Notes under the pieces: generated by a model
The model's database searches: none
The model's input: the letters and a program-made list of their open reading frames with translations, nothing else
Told to the model about the DNA's origin: nothing
Program-made: the position numbers and the translations under genes
Shown: positions 16,091 to 23,327 of the stretch, in pieces
Layout: each line of letters begins with the position of its first letter
Position numbering within the stretch: the first letter of the stretch is position 1
NCBI GenBank assembly: GCA_004376695.1
Contig: SOJB01000010.1
Location: forward strand, 1 to 23,327
DNA from: Dehalococcoidia bacterium
GTDB taxonomy: Bacteria > Chloroflexota > Dehalococcoidia > GIF9 > AB-539-J10
DNA length: 23,327 nucleotides
Direction: 5' to 3'

Positions 16091-17024
16091 GACTGATACC
16101 TGTTCATAAAACAGTCTAGTAACGATGAGTTAATTGCATCCTGAAATGTGGCTCTAACTATTGGAGGCGTTAGCTTCAAACGGAAGAGTTGCATAGCTGG
16201 TTCAGCCAGATGCGGGCTGCAAAACCGCCCAATTGTATCACTTAACTTCGCCGGGTGCAAGAAGCCTCTTCCCGTCGCCGTGAATTTCTGGCAGGTGAGG
16301 GTAGTTTGGAATGAGAGTGCGCACGCTTCTGGGTTGCTTGGTATGAAATAAGCCAAGTTCAGCATTGAGCCGGTGTCCCGATGGGCGAGTCAGAGAGCGA
16401 AGGGAGAGAATCGAGGAAAACCACAAGGTCGGGAGAAGTGAAGCGCCCACTCTGCCTGTAGCTAAGACTGTAGGCCAGGCGAGAAGGTGCCTAAGAAGGT
16501 GGATGACGAATTAAGGAATGAGTCGACCAATACTGAGGCTTAGAATCAGAAATCGTCGACCCAGCCGACAGTCCCTGAACCTGCGTTCATACAGGGGATG
16601 ACAGAATCTTTATTGAAAACGAAGTCCAATCTGGGAATGTCATCAAGGTGCTGTATCGACTTGTGCCCCTTGTTCATAGCCTCCTCGATGGCCGCCTTGA
16701 GAGTCACGAACTCATACCGGAGACGTTCTGTTTCCGTTTCCAATTCTTTGCTCCGCAATCGGTTTTCACCGGCAGTATCAGAATCCTAGTTGAAGTTCTG
16801 AAGCATGTCTATGACCAGGAAGTCCCAGGCCTGTAGGCCGAGAATTCTTTGCTGTAGCCCATAAGTACTGAGGAGAATGATGTTCACCCATTATCTACAG
16901 GCAAGGCCACTCCGATCGAAGGGGCTGCAATGGTTGGATAGTTTTCGCGCCGAGCAATCCAAACCCGTCGGGTGGTTGCTTGCTCCTGGGAGATTCCGCT
17001 TTGCGGACCGAGAGGCAGAATGGC
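16091..17024. other. Long stretch without a secure gene between the Hox operon and tsaD
   Basis: About 0.93 kb. The promoter of the Hox operon should lie at its left end, but I see no convincing -35/-10 pair. The right part holds a coding-like frame broken by TAG (16546-16887, listed separately). A short repeat TCCGC-TTT-GCGGA lies at 16995-17007, just downstream of tsaD, but no T-run follows, so it is a weak terminator candidate. Other open frames in this stretch lack ribosome sites or recognisable composition. Confidence 0.5.
16546..16887 (-). pseudogene. Coding-like frame of unknown function with an in-frame TAG
   Basis: On the minus strand one frame runs from a GTG at 16885-16887 to TGA at 16546-16548, with a single TAG at 16786-16788. 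Before the TAG it reads like protein (YGLQQRILGLQAWDFLVIDM). After it comes a charged, probably coiled-coil helix (SKELETETERLRYEFVTLKA) and a tail ending TVGWVDDF. Composition is continuous across the stop, which suggests one gene broken by a nonsense change. There is no ribosome site before the GTG, and a TAA lies two codons upstream. The downstream part alone could start at a TTG (16758) but has no ribosome site either. I do not recognise the family. Confidence 0.35.
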
Positions 17025-18014
17025 TTAACCGAGGCTGAGACTGGGCACTACATCCAGGTCATAGGTGCTTATCTTGCCGGCTTTGAGATGATAATAGCCA
17101 CACGCGGCCACCATGGCAGCATTATCAGTGCATAAATGGGGGGGAGGAACGAGAACCGGGACCGGCGAGTCGGCGAGGAAATGCCGGGTTACCGTCTTGT
17201 TGGCTGCCACTCCGCCGCTGAGCAGGATTTGCTCCACCTTCAACTGCTTTGCAGCCTCGATTGTCTTGACAACCAGGACATCGGCTACGGCCAGCTGAAA
17301 ACTTGCCGCGGCGTCAGCCACTGATACTCCGCCTCTGTGAACAAGGTGCCACATCGCGGTTTTCAGGCCGCTAAAGCTGAAATCATGGCTTCCCTTGAGC
17401 CAGGCTCGGGGAAGGGGTAAGCAAGGCGTTCCGGAACCGGCCGCCCTTTCAATAGCTGGACCCCCGGGGTAGCCCAGGCCTAGGATCCTGGCTGCCTTGT
17501 CAAAGGCTTCGCCCGCGGCATCATCGCGGGTTCGCCCGAGTTTCTCGAATTCGCCATGTCCCTTCATCAGCAGCAGGTCGCTATGTCCACCGGAGATAAT
17601 GAGGCAGAGGCAGGGAAATCTCACCCTGCCGTCCTGATCAGAAGGAGAGGAGCAATCGAGCCAATTAGCGTAGACATGTGCCTCAAGATGGTTGACCCCG
17701 GTAATAGACAGTTTTCTGGCTAAAGCAATTGCCTTGGCCACGTTAACGCCTACCAACAGTGACCCGGCCAGCCCCGGGCCAAAAGTCACAGCGATACCAT
17801 CGATGTCCTGCCAGGCGACTTCGGCCATTGCCTTGTTGATAACAGGGATGATAGTGAGGAGATGTTGCCTTGAAGCGACTTCGGGGACTACGCCGCCATA
17901 GCGAGCATGGATATCTATCTGTGAAGCTACAACATTAGAGATAATCCTGCTGCCATCCTCCACTACGGCAGCGGCAGTTTCATCACAAGAGGTTTCAACA
18001 CCCAGGATTTTCAT
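17025..18014 (-). CDS. tsaD: tRNA N6-adenosine threonylcarbamoyltransferase
   Basis: 329 residues from the chosen start. TsaD adds the threonylcarbamoyl group to A37 of tRNAs that read ANN codons; it is nearly universal and essential. Visible motifs are the N-terminal ATPase-fold strand MKILGVETSCDETAAAVV, the metal-binding HLEAH (H109, H113), LIISGGHSDLLL, the LSGGVAANK loop and TDNAAMVA near the C-terminus. The frame extends 24 residues upstream to 18086, but that part (LWRQDKILFGVVPGWRRQF) is unlike the family, so I start at the ATG before KILGVE. An ATG at 18026 is also possible; neither has a strong ribosome site. It stands alone, unrelated to the redox genes. Confidence 0.95.
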   Translation of the reverse strand: MKILGVETSCDETAAAVVEDGSRIISNVVASQIDIHARYGGVVPEVASRQHLLTIIPVINKAMAEVAWQDIDGIAVTFGPGLAGSLLVGVNVAKAIALARKLSITGVNHLEAHVYANWLDCSSPSDQDGRVRFPCLCLIISGGHSDLLLMKGHGEFEKLGRTRDDAAGEAFDKAARILGLGYPGGPAIERAAGSGTPCLPLPRAWLKGSHDFSFSGLKTAMWHLVHRGGVSVADAAASFQLAVADVLVVKTIEAAKQLKVEQILLSGGVAANKTVTRHFLADSPVPVLVPPPHLCTDNAAMVAACGYYHLKAGKISTYDLDVVPSLSLG

Positions 18015-18187
18015 TCTCGTTCTCATGAACTGCCGCCGCCATCCTGGCACGACCCCGAACAATATCTTATCCTGGCGCCACAACATTCCCAGAAGCCTGG
18101 GAGGGGCTTCCCTGCTTATAACGACAAGTCACCCTTTGCCTCTCTCCTTGGCTACCATATTGGCAAGGGTACACCTTCATAAAAGTA

Positions 18188-19357
18188 TTACGTGCGTGCC
18201 TCTCCTGCCTTCTTAATAGCATATTGTATTAGAGGCGGTGAAAGGAGTCCATGAATCACTGTTGTGGCCGCCATAAGTGTGATTATTGTGCCTCCGAGCT
18301 CATACTCTGATAATGCCTGAGCTGCAAGGAAAGCAAGACCCATGGCAACACCTGCTTGGTCCAGCATTGCCAGGCCAAGATATTTCTTGATTTTTGGCTC
18401 AGATTTGGATAAGACGCCGCCTAAGCCACACCCTGCTATTTTGCCAATGCTTCTGCCGACGCAATACACCATTACAAGCGGCCACATGAGATGAAAAAGC
18501 GAGAAGTCCATCGCCATGCCAATAGCGGCGAAAAACAAAACAAATATCGGCGTCATGACATTATCTATCAATTCGTTTGAGCGGTTGCCGATTTGGACAT
18601 TGAGGTTAATTACTGCGGCTCCTAAAGCCATACATGTGAGAATTGCCGAAACTCCAATCATGTCCGCAAGACCCCAACACAGAATAGCGGCCGCGATAGA
18701 AACAACAAAGATGTGGTCAGAAGAGAGATGCATTTTCTTGGTGAGGTAAGAAATAGCGATTCCAATCGCCCCTCCAAGTCCCAGCCCACCAAGAATCTCC
18801 CATAATGGGTAAGTAATAAAGGAGAATGAAATGCTTGCTTCTCCACCTAACAACATCTTCGTCCACATAATCCCCACCGAATAAATAACTATTACAAGTG
18901 CGTCATCCAATCCCACAAGAGCCATAGTTATGTCTGTAAGTGTTCCTTTTGCCTTTAAGTCTCTTAAAACTGCTATTGTTCCTGCCGGAGCGGTTGCAGG
19001 GGCGAGCGAACCCAAAATTATGGAAAGTGGGAGATTCCTCGTTAATAAATATACAAAACCCCATGTTGCAATAAAGGTTATGAGCACCTGCACAATCAAT
19101 ATAATGACCAGCTGCTTACCCATTCTTTTTAGAAAAGCGAAGGAAAAGCTCAATCCTATTATGTAGGCAACGAGAGCAAGCGTGGTTCCGGTGATAATGA
19201 CATTGAATTGTTCGGGCAGGCTGAAATTCAGAACCGATCCTATGACAATGCCTGAGAGAATATATGCTAAAACTTCTGTTAGGCGTAGCTTGCGTAATAC
19301 CCTTCCGAGTATAAATCCAAGGAGGAGAATTAAGGCAACAAGCACATAGATATTCAT
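18188..19357 (-). CDS. Kef/CPA2-type cation:proton antiporter, membrane part only
   Basis: 389 residues, strongly hydrophobic, with about 11-13 predicted membrane segments and no soluble C-terminal TrkA domain. The key region is LAPATAPAGTIAVL (118-131), then GLDDALVIVIYS (149-160) with D151 and D152, as in the CPA2 family where the acidic pair carries the ion or proton. It would exchange Na+ or K+ for H+ across the cytoplasmic membrane. Its ATG overlaps the stop of the CBS-domain gene by four bases (ATGA), so the two are co-translated and probably work together. The transported ion cannot be told from the sequence. Confidence 0.9.
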   Translation of the reverse strand: MNIYVLVALILLLGFILGRVLRKLRLTEVLAYILSGIVIGSVLNFSLPEQFNVIITGTTLALVAYIIGLSFSFAFLKRMGKQLVIILIVQVLITFIATWGFVYLLTRNLPLSIILGSLAPATAPAGTIAVLRDLKAKGTLTDITMALVGLDDALVIVIYSVGIMWTKMLLGGEASISFSFITYPLWEILGGLGLGGAIGIAISYLTKKMHLSSDHIFVVSIAAAILCWGLADMIGVSAILTCMALGAAVINLNVQIGNRSNELIDNVMTPIFVLFFAAIGMAMDFSLFHLMWPLVMVYCVGRSIGKIAGCGLGGVLSKSEPKIKKYLGLAMLDQAGVAMGLAFLAAQALSEYELGGTIITLMAATTVIHGLLSPPLIQYAIKKAGEART

Positions 19358-19815
19358 ACCATGTTCATGAACTTATATCTGAGATTCTTCACCAGGAGCT
19401 GGATTGTCATTTCTCCCAGGAGTCGTTTATTTTCATCAACAACTGCTAATCTGCGGATGCCAAAGGAAGAAAATTTCTTTAAGACGTCACCCACAGTCTC
19501 TTCCGGCGAGCATACAACAACGTTATGTGTCATGATATCCTGGACAACACTTTCTTTATGCAGCATCTCGGCCCTGGGAACTCCGAATATTCTTTCCTGC
19601 TTTTCCCCAGGAGGAATGATGGAACGCAGCATATCGTGTTCCGTCACTACCCCAACCACTCTCATGTCATCAGCATTGTTGACCACCCATGCGTGTGCTC
19701 TAAGGGAAAGCTTGGCAAGAAACTCCGCCCAAACCGTATTCTCTTCTATAAATGGGGTATCACGAACAGGTATCATTTTCTCTTTCACTTTTGTCCTGTA
19801 AAATTCTTCCATCAT
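19354..19815 (-). CDS. CBS-domain-pair protein, probable regulator of the adjacent antiporter
   Basis: 153 residues with two CBS repeats. The first ends with RVVGVVTEHDMLRSI, the second spans DIMTHNVVVCSPEETVGDVL to RRLAVVDENKRLLGEMT. CBS pairs bind adenine nucleotides (ATP, AMP, S-adenosylmethionine) and often control transporters. The gene runs directly into the antiporter gene with a four-base ATGA overlap, so it probably encodes its separate regulatory domain, as TrkA domains do when fused. Two ATG codons (19815 and 19812) are possible starts; the first is used. No membrane segment is present. Confidence 0.88.
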   Translation of the reverse strand: MMEEFYRTKVKEKMIPVRDTPFIEENTVWAEFLAKLSLRAHAWVVNNADDMRVVGVVTEHDMLRSIIPPGEKQERIFGVPRAEMLHKESVVQDIMTHNVVVCSPEETVGDVLKKFSSFGIRRLAVVDENKRLLGEMTIQLLVKNLRYKFMNMV

Positions 19816-19932
19816 CGTCCGTTTACCTAAATAGAGTTTTTGAAGCAGGTCGAAGTTTCATTCATTCTAGCCATCTGGACCAGCGATAATGCTAATGGCA
19901 ACCCCGCTGATAAGCATGCGCGTATATGATAT

Positions 19933-19961
19933 CTTAGCAGAGAACTCAATTTGCTGCTAAG
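19933..19961. repeat. Inverted repeat between the divergent CBS gene and mobA
   Basis: A perfect eight-base inverted repeat, CTTAGCAG and CTGCTAAG, separated by 13 bases. It lies 118 bases upstream of the CBS-domain gene and 143 bases upstream of mobA, in the only divergent promoter region of the window. No T-run follows on either strand, so an operator is more likely than a terminator. The repeat could arise by chance. Confidence 0.3.
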
Positions 19962-20103
19962 CGAGTCCTTACAGTTCATATAGCAGCTCTTCGTGGCCTT
20001 GGATAAGTAATACGAAGAAAAAGCCCCCTCTTTTCATTTGTCTAGAAACCTGCGATAAAGCTCTGTCGTGTGCTTATGTTAGTATTCTAATGGCGTTTTG
20101 AGC

Positions 20104-20721
20104 ATGACTTCTATTATTCTCGCCGGTGGCAAAAGCTCGAGACTCGGCCGGAGCAAGGCGCTTCAGGCTATTAAGGGGAAGAGCCTTATCCAGTGGGTGG
20201 TTGACCGCGTTGCTATCCTGAGCATGGAAATCATCATAGCAACCGCTCGTGGCGAAGCAATTCCCTGCTCCTCGGCGGTAAGGATGAAAACGGTGACTGA
20301 TATTTATCCTGGAAAGGGTCCGCTTGTGGGCATTTACTCAGGGCTAAGGGCATCGACCTCTCCGCGGGCCATCGTTGTTGGCTGTGACATGCCCTTCTTG
20401 AGCGTTGGCCTGCTCGACTATATGTCCCGAATCTCTTCCCCCTTCGATGTCGTCGTTCCTCGGATAGAAGATAAGGTAGAGCCGCTTTGCGCGGTGTATT
20501 CCAGAGGTTGTCTGGCTCCCATTCAGGGATTGCTGGAGCAGAATGAACTGAGGATTAACGAGCTTTTCACTATGGTCAGAGTCAGATATATCGGGGAGGA
20601 CGAGATAAATAGATTTGACCCGGAGCACTTGAGCTTCTTCAATGTCAATGGCAAAGTTGATCTGGACAGAGCAAGAAGCCTGGCAACCGAGAGAGAATGG
20701 ACGACAGAAAGTAGGTTCTAG
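20104..20721 (+). CDS. mobA: Molybdenum cofactor guanylyltransferase (MobA-like)
   Basis: 205 residues from the chosen start. MobA transfers GMP from GTP to molybdopterin to make the bis-MGD cofactor used by enzymes such as formate dehydrogenase. The GTP-binding signature LAGGKSSRLGRSKAL lies at the N-terminus, the metal-binding GCDMPFL about halfway, and EPLCAVYSRGCL and FFNVNGKVDL further on, as in the family. I start at ATG 20104; a TTG two codons upstream is also open, and neither has a good ribosome site. It is the only clear plus-strand gene here, and it points towards the formate dehydrogenase gene, a likely user of its product. The length is normal. Confidence 0.93.
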   Translation: MTSIILAGGKSSRLGRSKALQAIKGKSLIQWVVDRVAILSMEIIIATARGEAIPCSSAVRMKTVTDIYPGKGPLVGIYSGLRASTSPRAIVVGCDMPFLSVGLLDYMSRISSPFDVVVPRIEDKVEPLCAVYSRGCLAPIQGLLEQNELRINELFTMVRVRYIGEDEINRFDPEHLSFFNVNGKVDLDRARSLATEREWTTESRF

Positions 20722-20915
20722 TGGCTCCGTTGGTCCAGGGTAGCCGAGAGTTAAGTCAGACGCGCAAGGGCTCCTCCCAGGCTTCATAATCGGGCCAAGG
20801 GGCAGAGTGCCTGAAGAGACTGCTTCCCTTCCGTGGGCAAAGACATTTCTTATCGTTTCCTCTTTGCGGAGTTGAACCCCGATCACACTAGATTATACGC
20901 AGAGCCTGCTCTGAG

Positions 20916-20972
20916 TGTTAGATCCTTCGCCGTTGGCTCAGAATGACAGGAAGTGAAGGGCTCAGAATGACA
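20916..20972 (-). repeat. Dispersed intergenic repeat of the GTCATTCTGAG type
   Basis: On the minus strand the words TGTCATTCTGAGCC occur twice (20959-20972 and 20935-20948), 24 bases apart, and the second copy runs into GAAGGATCTAACAC. This resembles the GTCATTCTGAGC...GAAGAATCT repeat found between genes in many environmental bacterial genomes, where its false translation gives CHSE-type peptides. Its function is unknown. Recognition is from memory, without a database search. Confidence 0.5.
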
Positions 20973-20986
20973 TTCCCTTCTGTGTT

Positions 20987-21012
20987 GCGAGCCCCGGCTT
21001 GCCGGGGCTCGC
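20987..21012. repeat. Perfect 11-base-pair GC-rich hairpin
   Basis: GCGAGCCCCGG and CCGGGGCTCGC are separated by the four bases CTTG. The stem is perfect and very GC-rich. It lies between two convergent genes, where a shared terminator would be expected, but no T-run follows on either strand. It may act as a Rho-independent-like barrier, stabilise mRNA 3' ends, or be a mobile REP-type unit next to the repeat at 20916-20972. Confidence 0.5.
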
Positions 21013-21255
21013 GATCTGGTGGAGGGGCATGGGATTGCCAGAGTCACAGATGATGTAGTAGGAGAGTGTTTGAGAATACAGTGCGAAGGTTTAGCCTCGT
21101 GCCGCACGACCCTGAGGGGTAGCACCACAGAAGTGGACGGGAGGAGTACGAGATTACCACACTTCGCATGCAACGATGGCCGCACTAGCTTGAAGTGACA
21201 GGAGACAGAGGGGTTGGCGCTTCAGAAGACCGTAACGTTGTTTGTTCCAGAGTGC

Positions 21256-23327
21256 TTATGCCTTCTCCACTCTCACTGCTGCGACTTTAAGCTCAGGGAT
21301 TTTGGATACCGGGTCGAGCTTGGGATTCGTGAGGATATTGGCAGCACTTTCGGCGAAATGGAAGGTCATGAACACAACTCCTGAGGGCGATGCCTCAGTT
21401 ACTTTAGCTTTGGCAATAACCTCACCGCGCCGGGAGCTTATTTTAGCCTTGTCACCCTGAGCTATACCGAGTTGTGAAGCATCTTCAGGGCTGATTTCCA
21501 CCACACCTTTAGGCTCAATGACATTAAGCCCGATCACCTTGCGGGTCATCGTTCCGGTGTGGAAGTGATACAGGCTACGCCCCGTCGTAAGAATCAGAGG
21601 GTAGTCCTCATCAGGCATCTCCGCAGGAGGAGTATATTTCAGCGGGATAAATCGGCCTTTTCCCCTAACAAAGGCATTCGTGTGCAATATGGGTGTGCCT
21701 GGATGGTCATCCGTAGGGCAAGGCCACTGGAGTCCCCCGTTCTCCAACCTCTGGTAGCTTATGCCCCCATAGCTAGGAGTGAGACTACGGATTTCTTCCA
21801 TTATGTCGGACGGGTCATTGAAGTCGAAGCCTTTAGCTCCTAATCTCTGGGCTACCTGGCAAACAATCCACCAATCGGGCCTGGAATCGCCAATTGGCTT
21901 GATGGCTTTCCTCACTCGCTGCACCCTGCGCTCAGTGTTGGTGAAGGTGCCGTCCTTTTCGGCAAAGCTGGCCGCCGGGAGAACAACATGGGCGAATTCT
22001 GCCGTCTCAGAAAGGAAGATATCCTGGACGACCAAAAACTCAAGCCGCGCCAGCGCCTGCCGAACATGCTGGACATCAGGATCGCTTAATGCCGGGTTCT
22101 CACCAACCAGGTACAGCGCCTTCACGTCTTTGCGGTAGGCGGCTTCAATCATCTCAACCAAGGTCACACCTGGAGCTGGAGATAAGGAACACCCCCAGGC
22201 AGTCTCGAACTTCTCTCTAACAGCGGGATCGCTTACCGCTTGATAGCCGGGGTAGACGTTAGGCAAGGCGCCCATATCGCAAGCTCCCTGCACATTGTTC
22301 TGACCTCTGAGTGGATTGACCCCGCTTGAGGGCTTGCCTATGTTGCCGGTGAGCATTGCCAGGTTGGCGATAGCCAGCACATTGTCGGTGCCATGGGAAT
22401 GCTGGGTAATGCCCATGGAATAGAGGATGGTGGCAGGGCTATTGCTAGCAAACATACGGGCAGCTTCTACTATTTTATCCCGGGGCACCTTGGTGACCCG
22501 CTCCACAAAAGCAAGGTCAAAACGCTCTAGTGATTCCTTGAAAGCACCGAAGTCCTCGCATCTTTCCTTGATAAAGGCCGAGTCGAGTAGGTCCTCATCC
22601 ACTATGACCCGCATCATTCCCATGATCAGGGCAACATCTGTGCCTGGACTATGGCGGAGCCAGAGGCTGGCAAAACGACAGAGGTCAATCTTGCGGGGGT
22701 TAGCTACGATGAGCTTCGCTCCATTATCTACTGCTCTTTTCACCTCAAGCCCGATCACAGGGTGTGCTTCGGTGGTATTGGTGCCAATAGCCAAAATACA
22801 AGCGGCGCCGCCGATTTCGTTGATGGAATTAGTCATTGCCCCACTGCCAAAGCTTTGCGCCAGGCCGGCCACAGTGGGGGCATGACACAGCCGGGCGCAG
22901 TGATCAACATTGTTGGTGCCCAGCACTGCTCGGGCGAATTTTTGTATGACATAGTTTTCTTCATTGGTACACTTGGCTGAAGCGATGACGCCTACTTCAT
23001 CCGGTGTATAACCCCTCAATCTACTTGCTACCAGATCCAGCGCCTCGTCCCAAGATGCCTTCTCTAACTTCCCATTCTTCCTTATCATCGGAGCGGTCAG
23101 CCTATCAGGATGATGGACAAACTCGGCGATGCCAAACCGGCCTTTGACACAGAGCCTTCCTTTACTAGCCGGGTTATCCACATCGCCTTGTACTCCGACG
23201 ATAACATCTCCGCGAACACCCAACTTAATACCACAACCGCACCCACAGTAACTGCAGATACTTTTCACTTCACGTGCTGGTCTCTGTGTAGTTTTGGGAA
23301 TTAGTGCGCCTACGGGACACCTCACAA
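21256..23327 (-). CDS. fdhA: Formate dehydrogenase alpha subunit (cysteine type), 5' end outside window
   Basis: About 690 residues are visible; the frame is still open at the right edge. The first visible residues (RCPVGALIPK) are the end of a ferredoxin-type cluster, so at least one Fe-S domain lies outside. Then come the [4Fe-4S] ligands C24, C27, C31 and C59 (visible numbering), and RLCHAP with C147 and H148: the metal-binding residue is Cys where many homologues have selenocysteine. Further marks are GTNTTEAHPVIG, PLRGQNNVQGACDMG and the C-terminal GTMTRK and EISPEDA region of the molybdopterin dinucleotide domain. It oxidises formate or reduces CO2 using a Mo or W cofactor. There is no Tat signal in the visible part. 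An NADH- or hydrogenase-linked role is likely, but partner genes lie outside. Confidence 0.92.
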   Translation of the reverse strand, partial: VRCPVGALIPKTTQRPAREVKSICSYCGCGCGIKLGVRGDVIVGVQGDVDNPASKGRLCVKGRFGIAEFVHHPDRLTAPMIRKNGKLEKASWDEALDLVASRLRGYTPDEVGVIASAKCTNEENYVIQKFARAVLGTNNVDHCARLCHAPTVAGLAQSFGSGAMTNSINEIGGAACILAIGTNTTEAHPVIGLEVKRAVDNGAKLIVANPRKIDLCRFASLWLRHSPGTDVALIMGMMRVIVDEDLLDSAFIKERCEDFGAFKESLERFDLAFVERVTKVPRDKIVEAARMFASNSPATILYSMGITQHSHGTDNVLAIANLAMLTGNIGKPSSGVNPLRGQNNVQGACDMGALPNVYPGYQAVSDPAVREKFETAWGCSLSPAPGVTLVEMIEAAYRKDVKALYLVGENPALSDPDVQHVRQALARLEFLVVQDIFLSETAEFAHVVLPAASFAEKDGTFTNTERRVQRVRKAIKPIGDSRPDWWIVCQVAQRLGAKGFDFNDPSDIMEEIRSLTPSYGGISYQRLENGGLQWPCPTDDHPGTPILHTNAFVRGKGRFIPLKYTPPAEMPDEDYPLILTTGRSLYHFHTGTMTRKVIGLNVIEPKGVVEISPEDASQLGIAQGDKAKISSRRGEVIAKAKVTEASPSGVVFMTFHFAESAANILTNPKLDPVSKIPELKVAAVRVEKA

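Larger units (their letters stand above)
20722..21255. other. Non-coding stretch between the convergent mobA and fdhA genes
   Basis: About 0.53 kb between the 3' ends of two convergent genes. It holds dispersed-repeat-like sequence (20916-20972) and a strong hairpin (20987-21012), listed separately, plus a small inverted repeat CAGAGC-CT-GCTCTG at 20900-20913. The right part (21013-21255) shows nothing I recognise. Minus-strand frames here translate the repeat and do not look like genes. Confidence 0.6.

Noticed and set aside
16238..16450. Minus-strand frame of 70 codons upstream of the Hox operon
   Set aside because: No ribosome site, protein-unlike composition, no recognised motif.
20860..20885. 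tRNA T-arm-like sequence (GGGGTTCAACTCC on the minus strand)
   Set aside because: The T stem does not pair properly, and no acceptor stem or anticodon arm can be built around it.
20344..20886. Minus-strand frame of 180 codons overlapping mobA
   Set aside because: Mostly antisense to mobA, no ribosome site, no recognisable motif.
20883..21185. Minus-strand frame of 100 codons
   Set aside because: Its CHSEP-type peptides come from translating the dispersed repeat; not a gene.

Overview
The window looks like part of the chromosome of an anaerobic, hydrogen- and formate-metabolising bacterium. The gene set (two soluble group 3-type [NiFe] hydrogenases, a NuoF-GltD fusion, a cysteine-type formate dehydrogenase, rubrerythrin/flavoredoxin-type proteins) would fit an uncultured Chloroflexota/Dehalococcoidia-like lineage or a similar anaerobe. 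That assignment is an inference from gene content; no marker gene for taxonomy was compared. Almost everything is on the minus strand. Only mobA is a clear plus-strand gene.

Layout, left to right. (1) 1-124: the first 41 codons of a flavoredoxin-like flavin reductase, cut by the window edge. (2) 157-299: a decayed copy of the 3' end of the ferritin-like gene that is intact at 7355-7885. (3) 319-1991: a single-domain response regulator and a GAF histidine kinase. (4) 2137-6868: an Mvh-type hydrogenase operon in transcription order GltD-like Fe-S flavoprotein, MvhD, MvhG, MvhA. No HdrA, HdrB or HdrC is present. (5) 6869-8448: the intact ferritin-like gene, flanked by a possible broken plus-strand frame and by a clear relic of an MvhG-type small subunit (8108-8313). 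(6) 8449-16072: a five-gene Hox-type hydrogenase operon in transcription order NuoE, NuoF-GltD fusion, NuoG-like, HoxY, HoxH. (7) 16091-17024: about 0.9 kb with no secure gene but one coding-like frame broken by TAG. (8) 17025-18014: tsaD. (9) 18188-19815: a CBS-domain protein translationally coupled to a Kef-type cation/proton antiporter. (10) 20104-20721: mobA on the plus strand. (11) 20722-21255: a non-coding stretch with repeat and hairpin elements. (12) 21256-23327: formate dehydrogenase alpha subunit, with its 5' end outside the window.

How it fits together (inference). The Hox-type complex can pass electrons between H2 and NAD(H), and its fused GltD module could add a second, NADPH-type pyridine nucleotide site. 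The Mvh-type hydrogenase would feed electrons through MvhD into a separate GltD-like flavoprotein with several [4Fe-4S] clusters, in the place HdrA usually fills. Both operons therefore pair a [NiFe] hydrogenase with a GltD-type flavin module, which makes them candidates for flavin-based electron bifurcation or for NADPH-linked H2 metabolism. The formate dehydrogenase and mobA (molybdenum/tungsten cofactor nucleotide loading) belong to the same redox economy. The kinase/regulator pair just downstream of mvhA may report redox or H2 status.

The least expected feature is the pair of gene relics. Ferritin-like and MvhG-like fragments lie in the same orientation as their intact relatives, 7.19 kb and 4.27 kb away. 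This suggests that a hydrogenase-ferritin segment was once duplicated here and one copy was partly lost. No hydrogenase maturation genes, tRNA, rRNA, CRISPR array or insertion sequence were seen in the window.
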